DNA from: Bacteroidota bacterium | GTDB taxonomy: Bacteria; Bacteroidota; Bacteroidia; Chitinophagales; Chitinophagaceae | Reading direction: 5' to 3' | NCBI GenBank assembly: GCA_026391115.1 | Contig: JAPLER010000061.1 | Location: 2,390-26,328 of the forward strand | DNA length: 23,939 bases | Shown here: positions 1-6,949 of the stretch, one piece after another | Layout of the letters: every line of letters begins with the position of its first letter | Numbering within the stretch: the first letter of the stretch is position 1 | Made by a program: the position numbers and the translations under genes | The notes under the pieces: model-generated | What the model saw: the letters and a program-made list of their open reading frames with translations, nothing else | Told to the model about the DNA's origin: nothing | The model's database searches: none

Positions 1-1026
1 ACTAAATTGCTCATTTACTTGCGAGTATTGAATACCTGCTTTTAGCAATAAATTATCTGTAATTGATTTACTTATTCTTGCTCCAAGCGTAAATCCACCA
101 CGTAAAACTTCTACACTATCTTTCTTTGTTAAATATTGATCCAATCCATTTGTAGTACTAATTACTTTTCTAAAAGTATAATCTGGCGAAGCATAAGCTT
201 CTAAATAAAAATCATTTCTAGAAGCACCTTTTGCTGTTGGACAATCTTCGGAACGTCCAAATAAATTTCCAATTTTAAACTCAATGTTTTTATTGCTTAC
301 AGTATTCAATTTCCCTAATACATCTTCTTTTGTAATTAAATTTAAGTTTTGAAGTTGTTGAGGTTTTAAAGCATTTTCAAAATTGGCATTGTTAATAGTT
401 TTGCCTACAATATTGTCTATGCCAAGATTTTTAGTTTTAGATTTTGTAATAGACTTTTCTAAGTGTTTTTGTTTTGCATTATTCTTAACTACTCTATTAA
501 GACGGTCATTAAATAACTTGTCATTTTTTTCATTAATTACTATTTTCTCTTTTTTATCAATACTATTTTCAAGTGATTTTTTTGAGTTAATTAATGATGA
601 ATTATCTACAAATGATTGATTTGATTTACTATCACTTTCGCTATTTTTTGCTACATTTATAGTACTTGTAGAAAAATTTTCTTCAACTGAGTTTGTTTTG
701 TTCTCTTCATTATTATTTGTTATTGAATTTACACTATTCTCTGCTACTGTTCCTTCTTTCTTACTTGCATTTTCATTTGCAGCAATGGTATTTTTAGATG
801 AGTTTGTATTGCCTGAAATATCTTTTCTTGATGCAAAATAAGTTACAGTTGCTACACTACTTATTAAAGCAATTGCAGTAATAATAGCTCTTTTGTTAAA
901 CCACCAAAAGGCTTTTGGTTTTCGCTTTTCTTCGGGCATAATTTTTTCCCAAAGCCCTAGTGGCACTTCGCTTTCAAAGTGTTCTAGCTTTTGTTTAATA
1001 AAACTATCAAATAATTTATCTGTCAT
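1..1026 (-). CDS. Anti-sigma-like transmembrane protein with C-terminal outer-membrane barrel-like region (partial)
   Basis: This reading frame is open from its ATG at 1026 to the window edge, giving 342 residues with no stop, so the C-terminus is missing. Its start overlaps the stop of the upstream sigma factor by one base (TAATG), which indicates translational coupling. Residues 1-42 are charged and presumably cytoplasmic (LGLWEKIMPEE). Residues 46-64 form one hydrophobic segment (AIITAIALISSVATVTYF). Residues 65 to about 250 are a long low-complexity linker rich in Asn, Ser, Lys and Glu. From about 267 the sequence alternates aromatic and polar residues (NDFYLEAYASPDYTF, GGFTLGARISK, LLLKAGIQYSQ), like strands of small Bacteroidota outer-membrane barrels. 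By position it is probably the anti-sigma factor of the adjacent ECF sigma factor. That role is inferred, and the barrel assignment needs the missing C-terminus. Confidence 0.75.
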   Translation of the reverse strand, partial: MTDKLFDSFIKQKLEHFESEVPLGLWEKIMPEEKRKPKAFWWFNKRAIITAIALISSVATVTYFASRKDISGNTNSSKNTIAANENASKKEGTVAENSVNSITNNNEENKTNSVEENFSTSTINVAKNSESDSKSNQSFVDNSSLINSKKSLENSIDKKEKIVINEKNDKLFNDRLNRVVKNNAKQKHLEKSITKSKTKNLGIDNIVGKTINNANFENALKPQQLQNLNLITKEDVLGKLNTVSNKNIEFKIGNLFGRSEDCPTAKGASRNDFYLEAYASPDYTFRKVISTTNGLDQYLTKKDSVEVLRGGFTLGARISKSITDNLLLKAGIQYSQVNEQFS

Positions 1027-1562
1027 TATACAGCAATTTTTTGTAATTGAATAATTTGTTGTTGCAACATTTTTCTTGCTTTTACAAGCTGGCTTCTACT
1101 TGTTGCAGGTTGAATGTTTAATAAACTTGCAATTTCTTCATGGCTATATCCTTCTATTACACTCATATTAAACACAATTTTATAACCAGTTGGCAGTGCA
1201 TTTATTAATTTCAATAAATCGTTTTCATTAATTGTATCGTAAGTGTATGGGTCATTACTCATTATCTGCATATGTATATCATCTTCACTTACAATATCCA
1301 CTCTTCTTTTTCTTACTACTTTTAAACAAGCACTTACTACTATTTTACTCATCCAACCTTCAAAAACACCTTCATTTTTAAACTTATCTATATTGTTGAA
1401 AATAGCAATAAACCCTTCCTGCATCATATCTTCAGCCTCCATTTGGTCATTTGCATATCTTAAACAAAGCGTCATAAACCTACCCGAAAACTTGTCAAAC
1501 AACAGCTTTTGATACAGTCTATCAAGCCTGATACAACCTTGTATAAGTTCCTGTTCTGTCAA
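1026..1562 (-). CDS. ECF-type RNA polymerase sigma factor
   Basis: This is a sigma-70 family extracytoplasmic-function sigma factor of 178 residues, a normal length. Region 2 covers about residues 20-90 and includes FMTLCLRYANDQMEAEDMMQEG and a helix followed by the basic stretch KVVRKRR. Region 4 covers about residues 120-172 and has the helix-turn-helix sequence YSHEEIASLLNIQPATSRSQ. The start is the TTG at 1562. No ATG lies upstream in frame, and the first internal ATG is residue 30, inside region 2, so a TTG start keeps the conserved N-terminus TEQELIQGC. The stop overlaps the start of the anti-sigma-like gene by one base. The minus strand carries GGCAACGTTTTATG at 1614-1601, which could be an ECF -35-type element for autoregulation, though that is a weak guess. 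Confidence 0.93.
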   Translation of the reverse strand: MTEQELIQGCIRLDRLYQKLLFDKFSGRFMTLCLRYANDQMEAEDMMQEGFIAIFNNIDKFKNEGVFEGWMSKIVVSACLKVVRKRRVDIVSEDDIHMQIMSNDPYTYDTINENDLLKLINALPTGYKIVFNMSVIEGYSHEEIASLLNIQPATSRSQLVKARKMLQQQIIQLQKIAV

Positions 1563-1656
1563 TTGTTTGAGTTTTGGATTATATAATGAGCCAATTTTGC
1601 CATAAAACGTTGCCTAAGACTTTAAAAATATTTATTTTTTTGCAATTGGCTTGCTT

Positions 1657-1774
1657 TTTTTATGAAAATAATATTCCTATAATCAAATTTTTATGAAAAT
1701 TTTAACATATACGAAATGTATCGTATATCAAATTTCTCCCTACTTTTATTCTACAAAAAATTTCGTACATCAAA
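1657..1774. promoter_or_regulatory. Repeat-rich divergent regulatory region
   Basis: The 223-base spacer between the divergent sigma-factor and PDZ genes holds several repeats. TTTTTATGAAAAT occurs twice exactly (1657-1669 and 1688-1700), 31 bases apart. An inverted repeat ATATACGA/TCGTATAT with 8-base arms and a 6-base spacer lies at 1707-1728. TCGTATATCAAA (1721-1732) is echoed by TCGTACATCAAA (1763-1774), 42 bases downstream. Spacings near three and four helical turns suit protein binding on one face of the DNA. No regulator is identified. Confidence 0.4.
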
Positions 1775-1785
1775 AATAAATTATT

Positions 1786-2973
1786 ATGACAAAGAAAATT
1801 TTAATGACAAGTTGCTGCATTGCTGCATTATTATCTACAACAATTGCACAAGAAACAGAGCAACCTAAAAAAGTAAAACCAGAAAAGAAAGTAACAAAAA
1901 AAGTTGTTATTGTAGATGACAAAAACAAAAATGAAGAAATACTGATTGATGAAATTGGAGATGATAAAAAGGACAAAAAAGTAAAAGTAATAGTGAATGG
2001 TAATAAAAAAAGTAATAAAGACAAGGATGTAAAAGTTTTTGTAGATGGAGAGGAAATTGAAAATGCTGGAGATGTGAAGCACAAAAAAATTACAGTATTG
2101 GTTGATGGTGATAAAGTAACCATTAATGGCAAGCCTGTTGAAGAAATGAATGATGATGAAATTGAAGTTCTTAGAGGAAAAGCAGACCATTTGAAATTAA
2201 TTGCACCTTATTTAAGAGGTAGCAGAGGTGGTCAGGCTTTTAATTTTAGAACACCAATGCCACCAATGGAAATGGGCGAGGATTTAGATATTTTAATGGA
2301 TAAAGGAATTACCGACCTCCCTCAAACAAACAAAGCATTACTTGGTGTTGTAACTGACAAAGATGAAAAAGGAGCAAAAATTAATAATATAAGTAAAGAA
2401 AGTGCTGCAGAAAAAGCTGGTTTACAAAAAGATGATATTATAACTAAGGTAAATGACGACAAAATTGAAAACAGCGAAGATTTAATAAAAGCAATTGGAA
2501 AGTATAGTCCAGATGAAAAAGTAAAAGTTACATATTTAAGAGATGGCAAAACAAAATCTACAGAAGCAACACTGCAAAAAAATAATGCGAAAGCAAGTAG
2601 AGTGTTTAGCTTTAATGGTGATGATGTTCCATTTGAAATGGCACCTTTTGCCAATGATCAAAATTTTGATTTTAAACAATTTAATAGAACTACAAAACCA
2701 AAAATTGGTTTTAAAATACAAGATATAGAAGAAGGCAATGGTGTAAAAATATTAGACGTAGATGCAGAAACACCTGCTGCAAAAGCTGGTTTGCAAAAAG
2801 GTGATATTATTGTTGATATAAATGGTGAAGTATTAAAAAATGTAGATGAATTAAAAGAAAAATTGGCTACAGCCAAAGAAGGTGATGTGTTAAAAATAAA
2901 GTATAAAAGAGATGGCGTTACACAATCAACTGAAGTAAAGTTTCCTAAAAAATTAAAGACGGCAGATTTATAG
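1786..2973 (+). CDS. Secreted protein with two PDZ domains
   Basis: This 395-residue protein begins with a signal peptide (MTKKILMTSCCIAALLSTTIAQ). Residues 25-130 are highly charged and contain a repeated beta-strand-like unit (VKVIVNG, VKVFVDG, ITVLVDG). Two PDZ domains follow, at about residues 186-268 and 306-391. Each has the typical pattern of a ligand-loop strand, then AAxKAGLQKxDII, then a D/N-I-N-x-E or equivalent (SAAEKAGLQKDDIITKVND and PAAKAGLQKGDIIVDINGE). No trypsin-like protease domain or catalytic triad is present, so it is not a complete DegP/HtrA protease. It is divergent from an ECF sigma/anti-sigma pair, so a periplasmic adaptor or scaffold role in that circuit is possible but inferred. 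The ATG at 1786 places the signal peptide at the N-terminus. Confidence 0.85.
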   Translation: MTKKILMTSCCIAALLSTTIAQETEQPKKVKPEKKVTKKVVIVDDKNKNEEILIDEIGDDKKDKKVKVIVNGNKKSNKDKDVKVFVDGEEIENAGDVKHKKITVLVDGDKVTINGKPVEEMNDDEIEVLRGKADHLKLIAPYLRGSRGGQAFNFRTPMPPMEMGEDLDILMDKGITDLPQTNKALLGVVTDKDEKGAKINNISKESAAEKAGLQKDDIITKVNDDKIENSEDLIKAIGKYSPDEKVKVTYLRDGKTKSTEATLQKNNAKASRVFSFNGDDVPFEMAPFANDQNFDFKQFNRTTKPKIGFKIQDIEEGNGVKILDVDAETPAAKAGLQKGDIIVDINGEVLKNVDELKEKLATAKEGDVLKIKYKRDGVTQSTEVKFPKKLKTADL

Positions 2974-3043
2974 TTTTCTCATAGTTGGTTTTTGGTTTAA
3001 GTTTGGTATGCTGTAATTTATTACTTTGTGCCAAACTTTTTTT

Positions 3044-3457
3044 ATGCAAAAAATTATAGCTGCTGGCGGTTTAGTTATTAATGAAAAACAAGAAATACTA
3101 ATGATGTACAGAAGACAACATTGGGATTTACCAAAAGGCAAATTAGACGCTGACGAAACTATTGAACTATGTGCAGTAAGAGAAGTAAAAGAAGAGGTTG
3201 GATTAAAAGAAGTAACTATAGTTAATTTTTTATGCAAAACACACCACATATATTTTGATAAATGGCTACAACAAGAAGTAGAAAAAGAAACTTGGTGGTA
3301 TTTAATGAAAGCCAATACCAACGAACAACTTATACCACAAACAGAAGAAGATATAGAAAAAGTAATTTGGGCAAATGAATTGCAACTGAAAGAATGTTTA
3401 CAAAACACTTATCTATCAATTGTGGAAGTAGTTGAGGTATATAAAAAATGTAGATAA
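3044..3457 (+). CDS. Nudix hydrolase
   Basis: This 137-residue protein hydrolyses a nucleoside diphosphate linked to some other moiety; the substrate cannot be told from sequence. A perfect Nudix box GX5EX7REUXEEXGU spans residues 32-54, beginning GKLDADE and ending REVKEEVGL. It binds the catalytic metal. The typical preceding strand (WDLPKG) is also present. The frame could begin at a TTG at 3026, but the ATG at 3044 gives the usual N-terminus (MQKIIAAGG), so I chose it. TTACTTTG at 3021-3028 resembles the Bacteroidota -7 element (TANNTTTG, 7 of 8) and would place transcription just before the ATG. No terminator separates it from the PDZ gene 70 bases upstream, so read-through is possible. 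Confidence 0.9.
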   Translation: MQKIIAAGGLVINEKQEILMMYRRQHWDLPKGKLDADETIELCAVREVKEEVGLKEVTIVNFLCKTHHIYFDKWLQQEVEKETWWYLMKANTNEQLIPQTEEDIEKVIWANELQLKECLQNTYLSIVEVVEVYKKCR

Positions 3458-3479
3458 ACTTAGGTGTTTGTTGCATTTA

Positions 3480-3507
3480 AAAAGGGTTGCTATACAGCAA
3501 CCCTTTT
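3480..3507 (+). terminator. Bidirectional intrinsic terminator
   Basis: A perfect 12-base stem (AAAAGGGTTGCT/AGCAACCCTTTT) with an ATAC loop lies between the convergent Nudix gene and the minus-strand lipoprotein gene. A/T runs on both sides let it serve either strand. Confidence 0.85.
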
Positions 3508-3538
3508 CATAAATTAAGTTAAATATTAAATCAGAAAT

Positions 3539-4057
3539 TTATTTTGCCTCTTCGGTAATATTTACTTTTTTAGCTCCTTTAGAAATTTTTTCTTTTGCAG
3601 CAGCAAATTCTTCTTTAGAAATTTCAGATTTATTTACTACTTCACCTTTTTTGTTCAACTTTAATGAAACAAAAGAATCTTCTTTTTTATCGTCAGTAAC
3701 TGATGCTAAAGCTGGATCTATTAACGCATTACCCTCAACTACATATGACATATAACCATACAAAACTGCATAAAACTGTTTTGAGTAAACAACTCCATCT
3801 GTCAAAGCAACAGCACCTTTGGTAGACTCAATAGCTTTATCGATAGCAGTTTTCAAATTTGGTGTGCCAGTAGGTATAAACACAATGATGTGTACTTTGT
3901 GTTCACCTTCAATTCTGTTGTTAGTTCTCTTAAAACTAGAAGCTCTACTCAAATCAATGTTTTTTGTTGAAATGATTGTAAAGTCTGTTAATCTAGTTTT
4001 ACAGCTTGTAGCTAAAATTAAGCTGCATACAATTCCAATTAATGTTCTTTTTTTCAT
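3539..4057 (-). CDS. Small lipoprotein, possibly TRL-like
   Basis: This 172-residue protein has a lipoprotein signal (MKKRTLIGIVCSLILATSC, lipid-attachment Cys19). The frame extends upstream to an ATG at 4132, but I chose the ATG at 4057 for two reasons: it puts the signal peptide at the N-terminus, and a near-perfect promoter lies inside the would-be extension at 4079-4109. The mature part contains TDFTIISTKNIDLS and later IPTGTPNLKTAIDKAIE, KGAVALTDGVVY and a Tyr/Gly-rich segment. This pattern resembles TRL-like Bacteroidota lipoproteins, but I am not sure of the family and assign no function. The C-terminus is Lys/Glu-rich. It probably sits in the inner or outer membrane facing the periplasm. 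Confidence 0.75.
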   Translation of the reverse strand: MKKRTLIGIVCSLILATSCKTRLTDFTIISTKNIDLSRASSFKRTNNRIEGEHKVHIIVFIPTGTPNLKTAIDKAIESTKGAVALTDGVVYSKQFYAVLYGYMSYVVEGNALIDPALASVTDDKKEDSFVSLKLNKKGEVVNKSEISKEEFAAAKEKISKGAKKVNITEEAK

Positions 4058-4078
4058 ATAAGTTAATTTTTGTTTCAA

Positions 4079-4109
4079 CAAATATATGGTTTCATCAATT
4101 CGACCCAAA
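4079..4109 (-). promoter_or_regulatory. Bacteroidota housekeeping promoter (TTTG-N19-TATATTTG)
   Basis: On the minus strand, TTTG (4109-4106) is followed after exactly 19 bases by TATATTTG (4086-4079). This matches the established Bacteroidota -33/-7 consensus at every defined base. It lies 21 bases before the ATG at 4057 and fixes that start for the lipoprotein gene. Confidence 0.8.
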
Positions 4110-4169
4110 TAATTTACAAAATATTTTTTCATACAATAATATCAAGATTAAGGCGTTATAAGATTTAAC

Positions 4170-4182
4170 AAAAAAAAAAAAA
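4170..4182 (+). repeat. A13 homopolymer in a 5' leader
   Basis: Thirteen consecutive A residues end three bases before the ATG of the outer-membrane protein gene at 4186. A-rich leaders promote translation in Bacteroidota, and a run this long is also prone to slippage. Confidence 0.6.
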
Positions 4183-4185
4183 TTT

Positions 4186-4881
4186 ATGAAAAAAATTATT
4201 TCATCAGCATTAGTTATTGCTGCTAGTGTATTTGTAGTAAATGCACAAGAACTAAAATCAAAAAAAGGCGAAGACTTTTTGCCAAAAAAAGGAGATTGGG
4301 CTATTTCTTTTGACGCAACTCCGTTATTTAACTACGTAGGTAAAGTATTTACTAGTAGTAATCAAGCTCCAAACGTAAACTTTTTAGACAATCAACAAAT
4401 TATTGCTAAGAAATTTACAAAAAACAACGAAGCTTTAAGAGCAGTAGCACGTTTAAATTTTGTTTCTACTACTCAAAAAGATGTTTCTACAACTACAGAT
4501 TTTAACTTAAACATTGGTTTAGGTAAAGAATGGAGAAAAGGTAGCACAAGATTACAAGGTTATTATGGTGCAGACGCTATGTTAATGTTTGGTAGTGGTC
4601 AAAAAGTAAAACAATCAAGTTCTGATACTTATACTAAATCTGGTTCTTCATTTGGAATTGGTGCTAGAGGATTTTTAGGAGCTGAATATTTCATTTTTCC
4701 TAAAATTTCAATTGGTGCAGAATATGGTTGGGGATTAGCTTTTGTTTCTACTGGCAAATCTGTAAGTGTAGTAAATGGTGTTGAAACTGTAACCAACAAA
4801 GGTGGAAGTGCTATAGGTGCTGATACTGATGTTAATGGTTCTTCATCTACAGGTTCTTTAAGAGTAACTTTACACTTTTAA
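4186..4881 (+). CDS. Outer-membrane beta-barrel protein
   Basis: This 231-residue protein has a signal peptide (MKKIISSALVIAASVFVVNAQ). The mature part has alternating hydrophobic/polar strands with aromatic girdles (GDWAISFDATPLFNYVG, LRAVARLNFVS, GSTRLQGYYGADAMLMFG, ISIGAEYGWGLAFVS). It ends in phenylalanine (LRVTLHF), the typical recognition end for outer-membrane barrel assembly. This fits a small 8- to 10-stranded porin-like or OmpX/OmpW-type barrel; the exact family and any ligand are unknown. An A13 run precedes its ATG, and a strong terminator follows, so it is probably a single-gene transcript. It is divergent from the lipoprotein gene. Confidence 0.8.
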   Translation: MKKIISSALVIAASVFVVNAQELKSKKGEDFLPKKGDWAISFDATPLFNYVGKVFTSSNQAPNVNFLDNQQIIAKKFTKNNEALRAVARLNFVSTTQKDVSTTTDFNLNIGLGKEWRKGSTRLQGYYGADAMLMFGSGQKVKQSSSDTYTKSGSSFGIGARGFLGAEYFIFPKISIGAEYGWGLAFVSTGKSVSVVNGVETVTNKGGSAIGADTDVNGSSSTGSLRVTLHF

Positions 4882-4900
4882 TTTAATAAACCAATTTAAT

Positions 4901-4930
4901 AAAAAAACCTCGCATATGCGAGGTTTTTTT
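4901..4930 (+). terminator. Intrinsic terminator
   Basis: A 13-base perfect stem (AAAAAAACCTCGC/GCGAGGTTTTTTT) with an ATAT loop ends in T7, 20 bases after the stop at 4881. Confidence 0.92.
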
Positions 4931-4988
4931 ATTGGGTTAAACTATTTCATTAATTTCACATCTCAATTTTTAATTAAAACTATTTGCT

Positions 4989-5594
4989 TTGAAAAAGATA
5001 ACTATTTTCATTTTTTGTATTGCTACTTTACAGTCATTTTCTCAAAAACGTACCACACAATTTTCTATAACTGGCGAGGGTGCAGTTATGGCAACTAAAC
5101 AGGCATTTTCTGTTTACAATGCTGGTTTTGGTGGTAGTGGCAAAGTATTATTTCCTACTGGAAAAAAAAATTATTTTACAGCAACTTTGGGTGTAATGGC
5201 TTTTAGTGGTCGTTCTGGTCCTGTAAAAGAAATTTTTAAAGAAGTATTGGGCAATACCACAATTCCAGAACCTTATAACACAGCATTTGCAACAACTAAT
5301 GTTGCTCATCCACCACTTACTTTAGTAGTACCAAAAATTGGGTATAAATATTTTATTAATAATAAGTTGAATGCTGAGGTTGAAGCAGGTTATTGTTTTG
5401 CAACAGTAAAAAAATTATTTGAATCTATTCCTGGCAATGTAGGAGGTTACGATTTTTCTTTGGGCTTTGGATTTTTAGTTACCAAAAAAATTGATATTGG
5501 ATTTAGATACGAGCAATTTGAAAGCACAGCTAGCGAAAAAGATTTTACAGCATTTGTTGCTTTAAGAACATTAATCAATATTGATTTTAAATAA
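4989..5594 (+). CDS. Outer-membrane beta-barrel protein, TTG start
   Basis: This 201-residue protein has a signal peptide (MKKITIFIFCIATLQSFSQ) and barrel-like strands (KNYFTATLGVMAFSG, LNAEVEAGYCFATVK, GYDFSLGFGFLV, KIDIGFRYEQFES). The start is TTG at 4989. The next in-frame ATG is residue 34 and would remove the signal peptide, so TTG is well supported. It ends LINIDFK rather than in a terminal aromatic residue, although a Phe lies one residue in. It resembles the neighbouring barrel in size and style but is not obviously its duplicate. The function is unknown. The gene lies between a terminator and an ECF operon. Confidence 0.78.
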   Translation: MKKITIFIFCIATLQSFSQKRTTQFSITGEGAVMATKQAFSVYNAGFGGSGKVLFPTGKKNYFTATLGVMAFSGRSGPVKEIFKEVLGNTTIPEPYNTAFATTNVAHPPLTLVVPKIGYKYFINNKLNAEVEAGYCFATVKKLFESIPGNVGGYDFSLGFGFLVTKKIDIGFRYEQFESTASEKDFTAFVALRTLINIDFK

Positions 5595-5610
5595 CAACAT
5601 GCTGTTGTTA
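5592..5610 (+). other. Inverted repeat overlapping a stop codon
   Basis: TAACAACA and TGTTGTTA, separated by three bases, form an 8-base dyad that includes the TAA stop of the preceding gene. There is no T-run, so it is either a weak terminator or an operator upstream of the sigma factor at 5650. Confidence 0.4.
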
Positions 5611-5649
5611 AACTTTCTTGGTTTTTGTTAATCACAAAAACTACTAACT

Positions 5650-6204
5650 ATGATTATTCATCAAGACGATAAAGAACTGCTTACACTTTTTAAAGAATCT
5701 GGCAAAAAAGAATTTGCATTTACTGCCATTATTAAAAAGTATCAAGAAAAACTGTATTGGCATATTAGACGCTTGGTTGTTGTGCATGACGATGCCAATG
5801 ATGTATTGCAAAATATGTTTATTAAAGTGTGGAATGGTTTAGAAAATTTTAGAGAAGATAGTCAATTGTACACCTGGTTATATAGGATAGCGACCAATGA
5901 AAGTCTTACTTTTTTGGATAGCAGAAAAAGAAAATTTGCAGAAAGCATTGATGACGATGATGACAGTGGCTTAAGCAATCAAATAAAAGCCAGCGAAGGT
6001 TTTGATGCTAAAAAATTAGAATGGAAATTGAATATTGCCATTCAACAATTGCCTACAAGACAACAACTTGTTTTTAATTTACGTTACTATGATGAAATGC
6101 CTTACGAGGAAATGAGTAGAATTTTAGAAACAAGCGAAGGATCTTTAAAAGCAAGTTATCATCACGCAGCAAAAAAAATTGAAGAATACATACTAAATCA
6201 TTAA
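5650..6204 (+). CDS. ECF-type RNA polymerase sigma factor
   Basis: This 184-residue sigma-70 family protein has region 2 at about residues 24-95 (FTAIIKKYQEKLYWHIRR, DANDVLQNMFIKVWNGL, TWLYRIATNESLTFL). An acidic linker follows (IDDDDDSG). Region 4 at about residues 130-180 has the helix-turn-helix MPYEEMSRILETSEGSLKAS. It opens a three-gene cluster with a membrane-anchored putative anti-sigma factor (34 bases downstream) and a Spy/CpxP-like periplasmic protein. This arrangement is common in Bacteroidota and suggests envelope-stress sensing. The ATG at 5650 gives a full-length N-terminus. It is only distantly similar to the sigma factor at 1026-1562, so it is not a recent duplicate. Confidence 0.95.
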   Translation: MIIHQDDKELLTLFKESGKKEFAFTAIIKKYQEKLYWHIRRLVVVHDDANDVLQNMFIKVWNGLENFREDSQLYTWLYRIATNESLTFLDSRKRKFAESIDDDDDSGLSNQIKASEGFDAKKLEWKLNIAIQQLPTRQQLVFNLRYYDEMPYEEMSRILETSEGSLKASYHHAAKKIEEYILNH

Positions 6205-6238
6205 ACCTTTAAAAAATACTTAAGTCTTTAAATACGCA

Positions 6239-6937
6239 ATGAAAGAAGATTTTGAAATATTATCACAAATAAAAAAAGAGCATAATCTAAATTACATTTA
6301 CAATGTTCCTGCAAGTTATTTTGATAATTTGGCTACTACTATTTTGCTTAAAGTAAAAGCCCAACAACAGACCTATAACATTCCTTTGGGTTATTTTGAT
6401 AATTTATCTACACATATTTTAACCAAAATACAAACACAAGATAAAAACGAGGTTTATACAGAATTACAGGAAATTGCACCTCTGCTTAATAGTATTAGTA
6501 AAGAAAATGTATATCAAGTTCCAGTAAATTACTTTGATAAAACAATAAACATTGCTAGAAAGCAACCTGCAAAAGTTGTAATATTTCAACCAAAAAAATG
6601 GTATAAATATGCTGTTGCAGCTGCTGTAATTTTTGCAACAAGTGTTACTTTTTATTGGAATAATCATTCAAAATTTGATGCTCAAATTTTAGCACAACAC
6701 AATATAGCTTTAAAAACAAATGTTACACAAGGCGTTGATTTATTGCAAGATGAAACATTAAATAAAGCTGTAGAAAATGAAAAAACAGTTTTAAACATAG
6801 ATGAAATAACACAAAATTCAGTTCCATTTTTGGGCAATGTAGAAGAGGAAGTACAACAACTAAGTGATGAAGAATTGAATGTGTATTTACAAGATAATAA
6901 TCTAACAAAGGAAGAAATATCAAACTCAAACTCTTAA
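6239..6937 (+). CDS. Putative membrane-anchored anti-sigma factor with triplicated YxVPxxYFD motif
   Basis: This 232-residue protein has one hydrophobic segment at about residues 123-140 (KYAVAAAVIFATSVTFYW) preceded by basic residues, so the first 120 residues should be cytoplasmic and the rest periplasmic. The cytoplasmic part carries Y-[NQ]-[VI]-P-x-x-Y-F-D three times (residues 21-29, 46-54 and 92-100). The first two copies are exactly 25 residues apart and share 16 identical bases. A VPxGYF-type motif is familiar at the start of many Bacteroidota proteins encoded after ECF sigma factors, usually once. The periplasmic tail is acidic (EEEVQQLSDEELNVYL). The anti-sigma role is inferred from position and topology; no zinc-binding anti-sigma motif is visible. 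Confidence 0.75.
   Translation: MKEDFEILSQIKKEHNLNYIYNVPASYFDNLATTILLKVKAQQQTYNIPLGYFDNLSTHILTKIQTQDKNEVYTELQEIAPLLNSISKENVYQVPVNYFDKTINIARKQPAKVVIFQPKKWYKYAVAAAVIFATSVTFYWNNHSKFDAQILAQHNIALKTNVTQGVDLLQDETLNKAVENEKTVLNIDEITQNSVPFLGNVEEEVQQLSDEELNVYLQDNNLTKEEISNSNS
6315..6405 (+). repeat. In-frame direct repeat inside the anti-sigma gene
   Basis: GTTATTTTGATAATTT occurs at 6315-6330 and 6390-6405, offset by 75 bases (25 codons). The flanking codons are also similar, as expected after an in-frame tandem duplication. A more diverged third protein copy lies at 6512-6538. Confidence 0.75.
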
Positions 6938-6949
6938 ACAGAAAACACA

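Noticed and set aside
4058..4132. A 25-codon N-terminal extension of the lipoprotein gene
   Set aside because: It would bury the signal peptide and contains a consensus promoter at 4079-4109, so translation starts at 4057.
4916..5098. A 60-codon plus-strand frame
   Set aside because: It starts inside a terminator and overlaps the signal-peptide region of the barrel protein in another frame.
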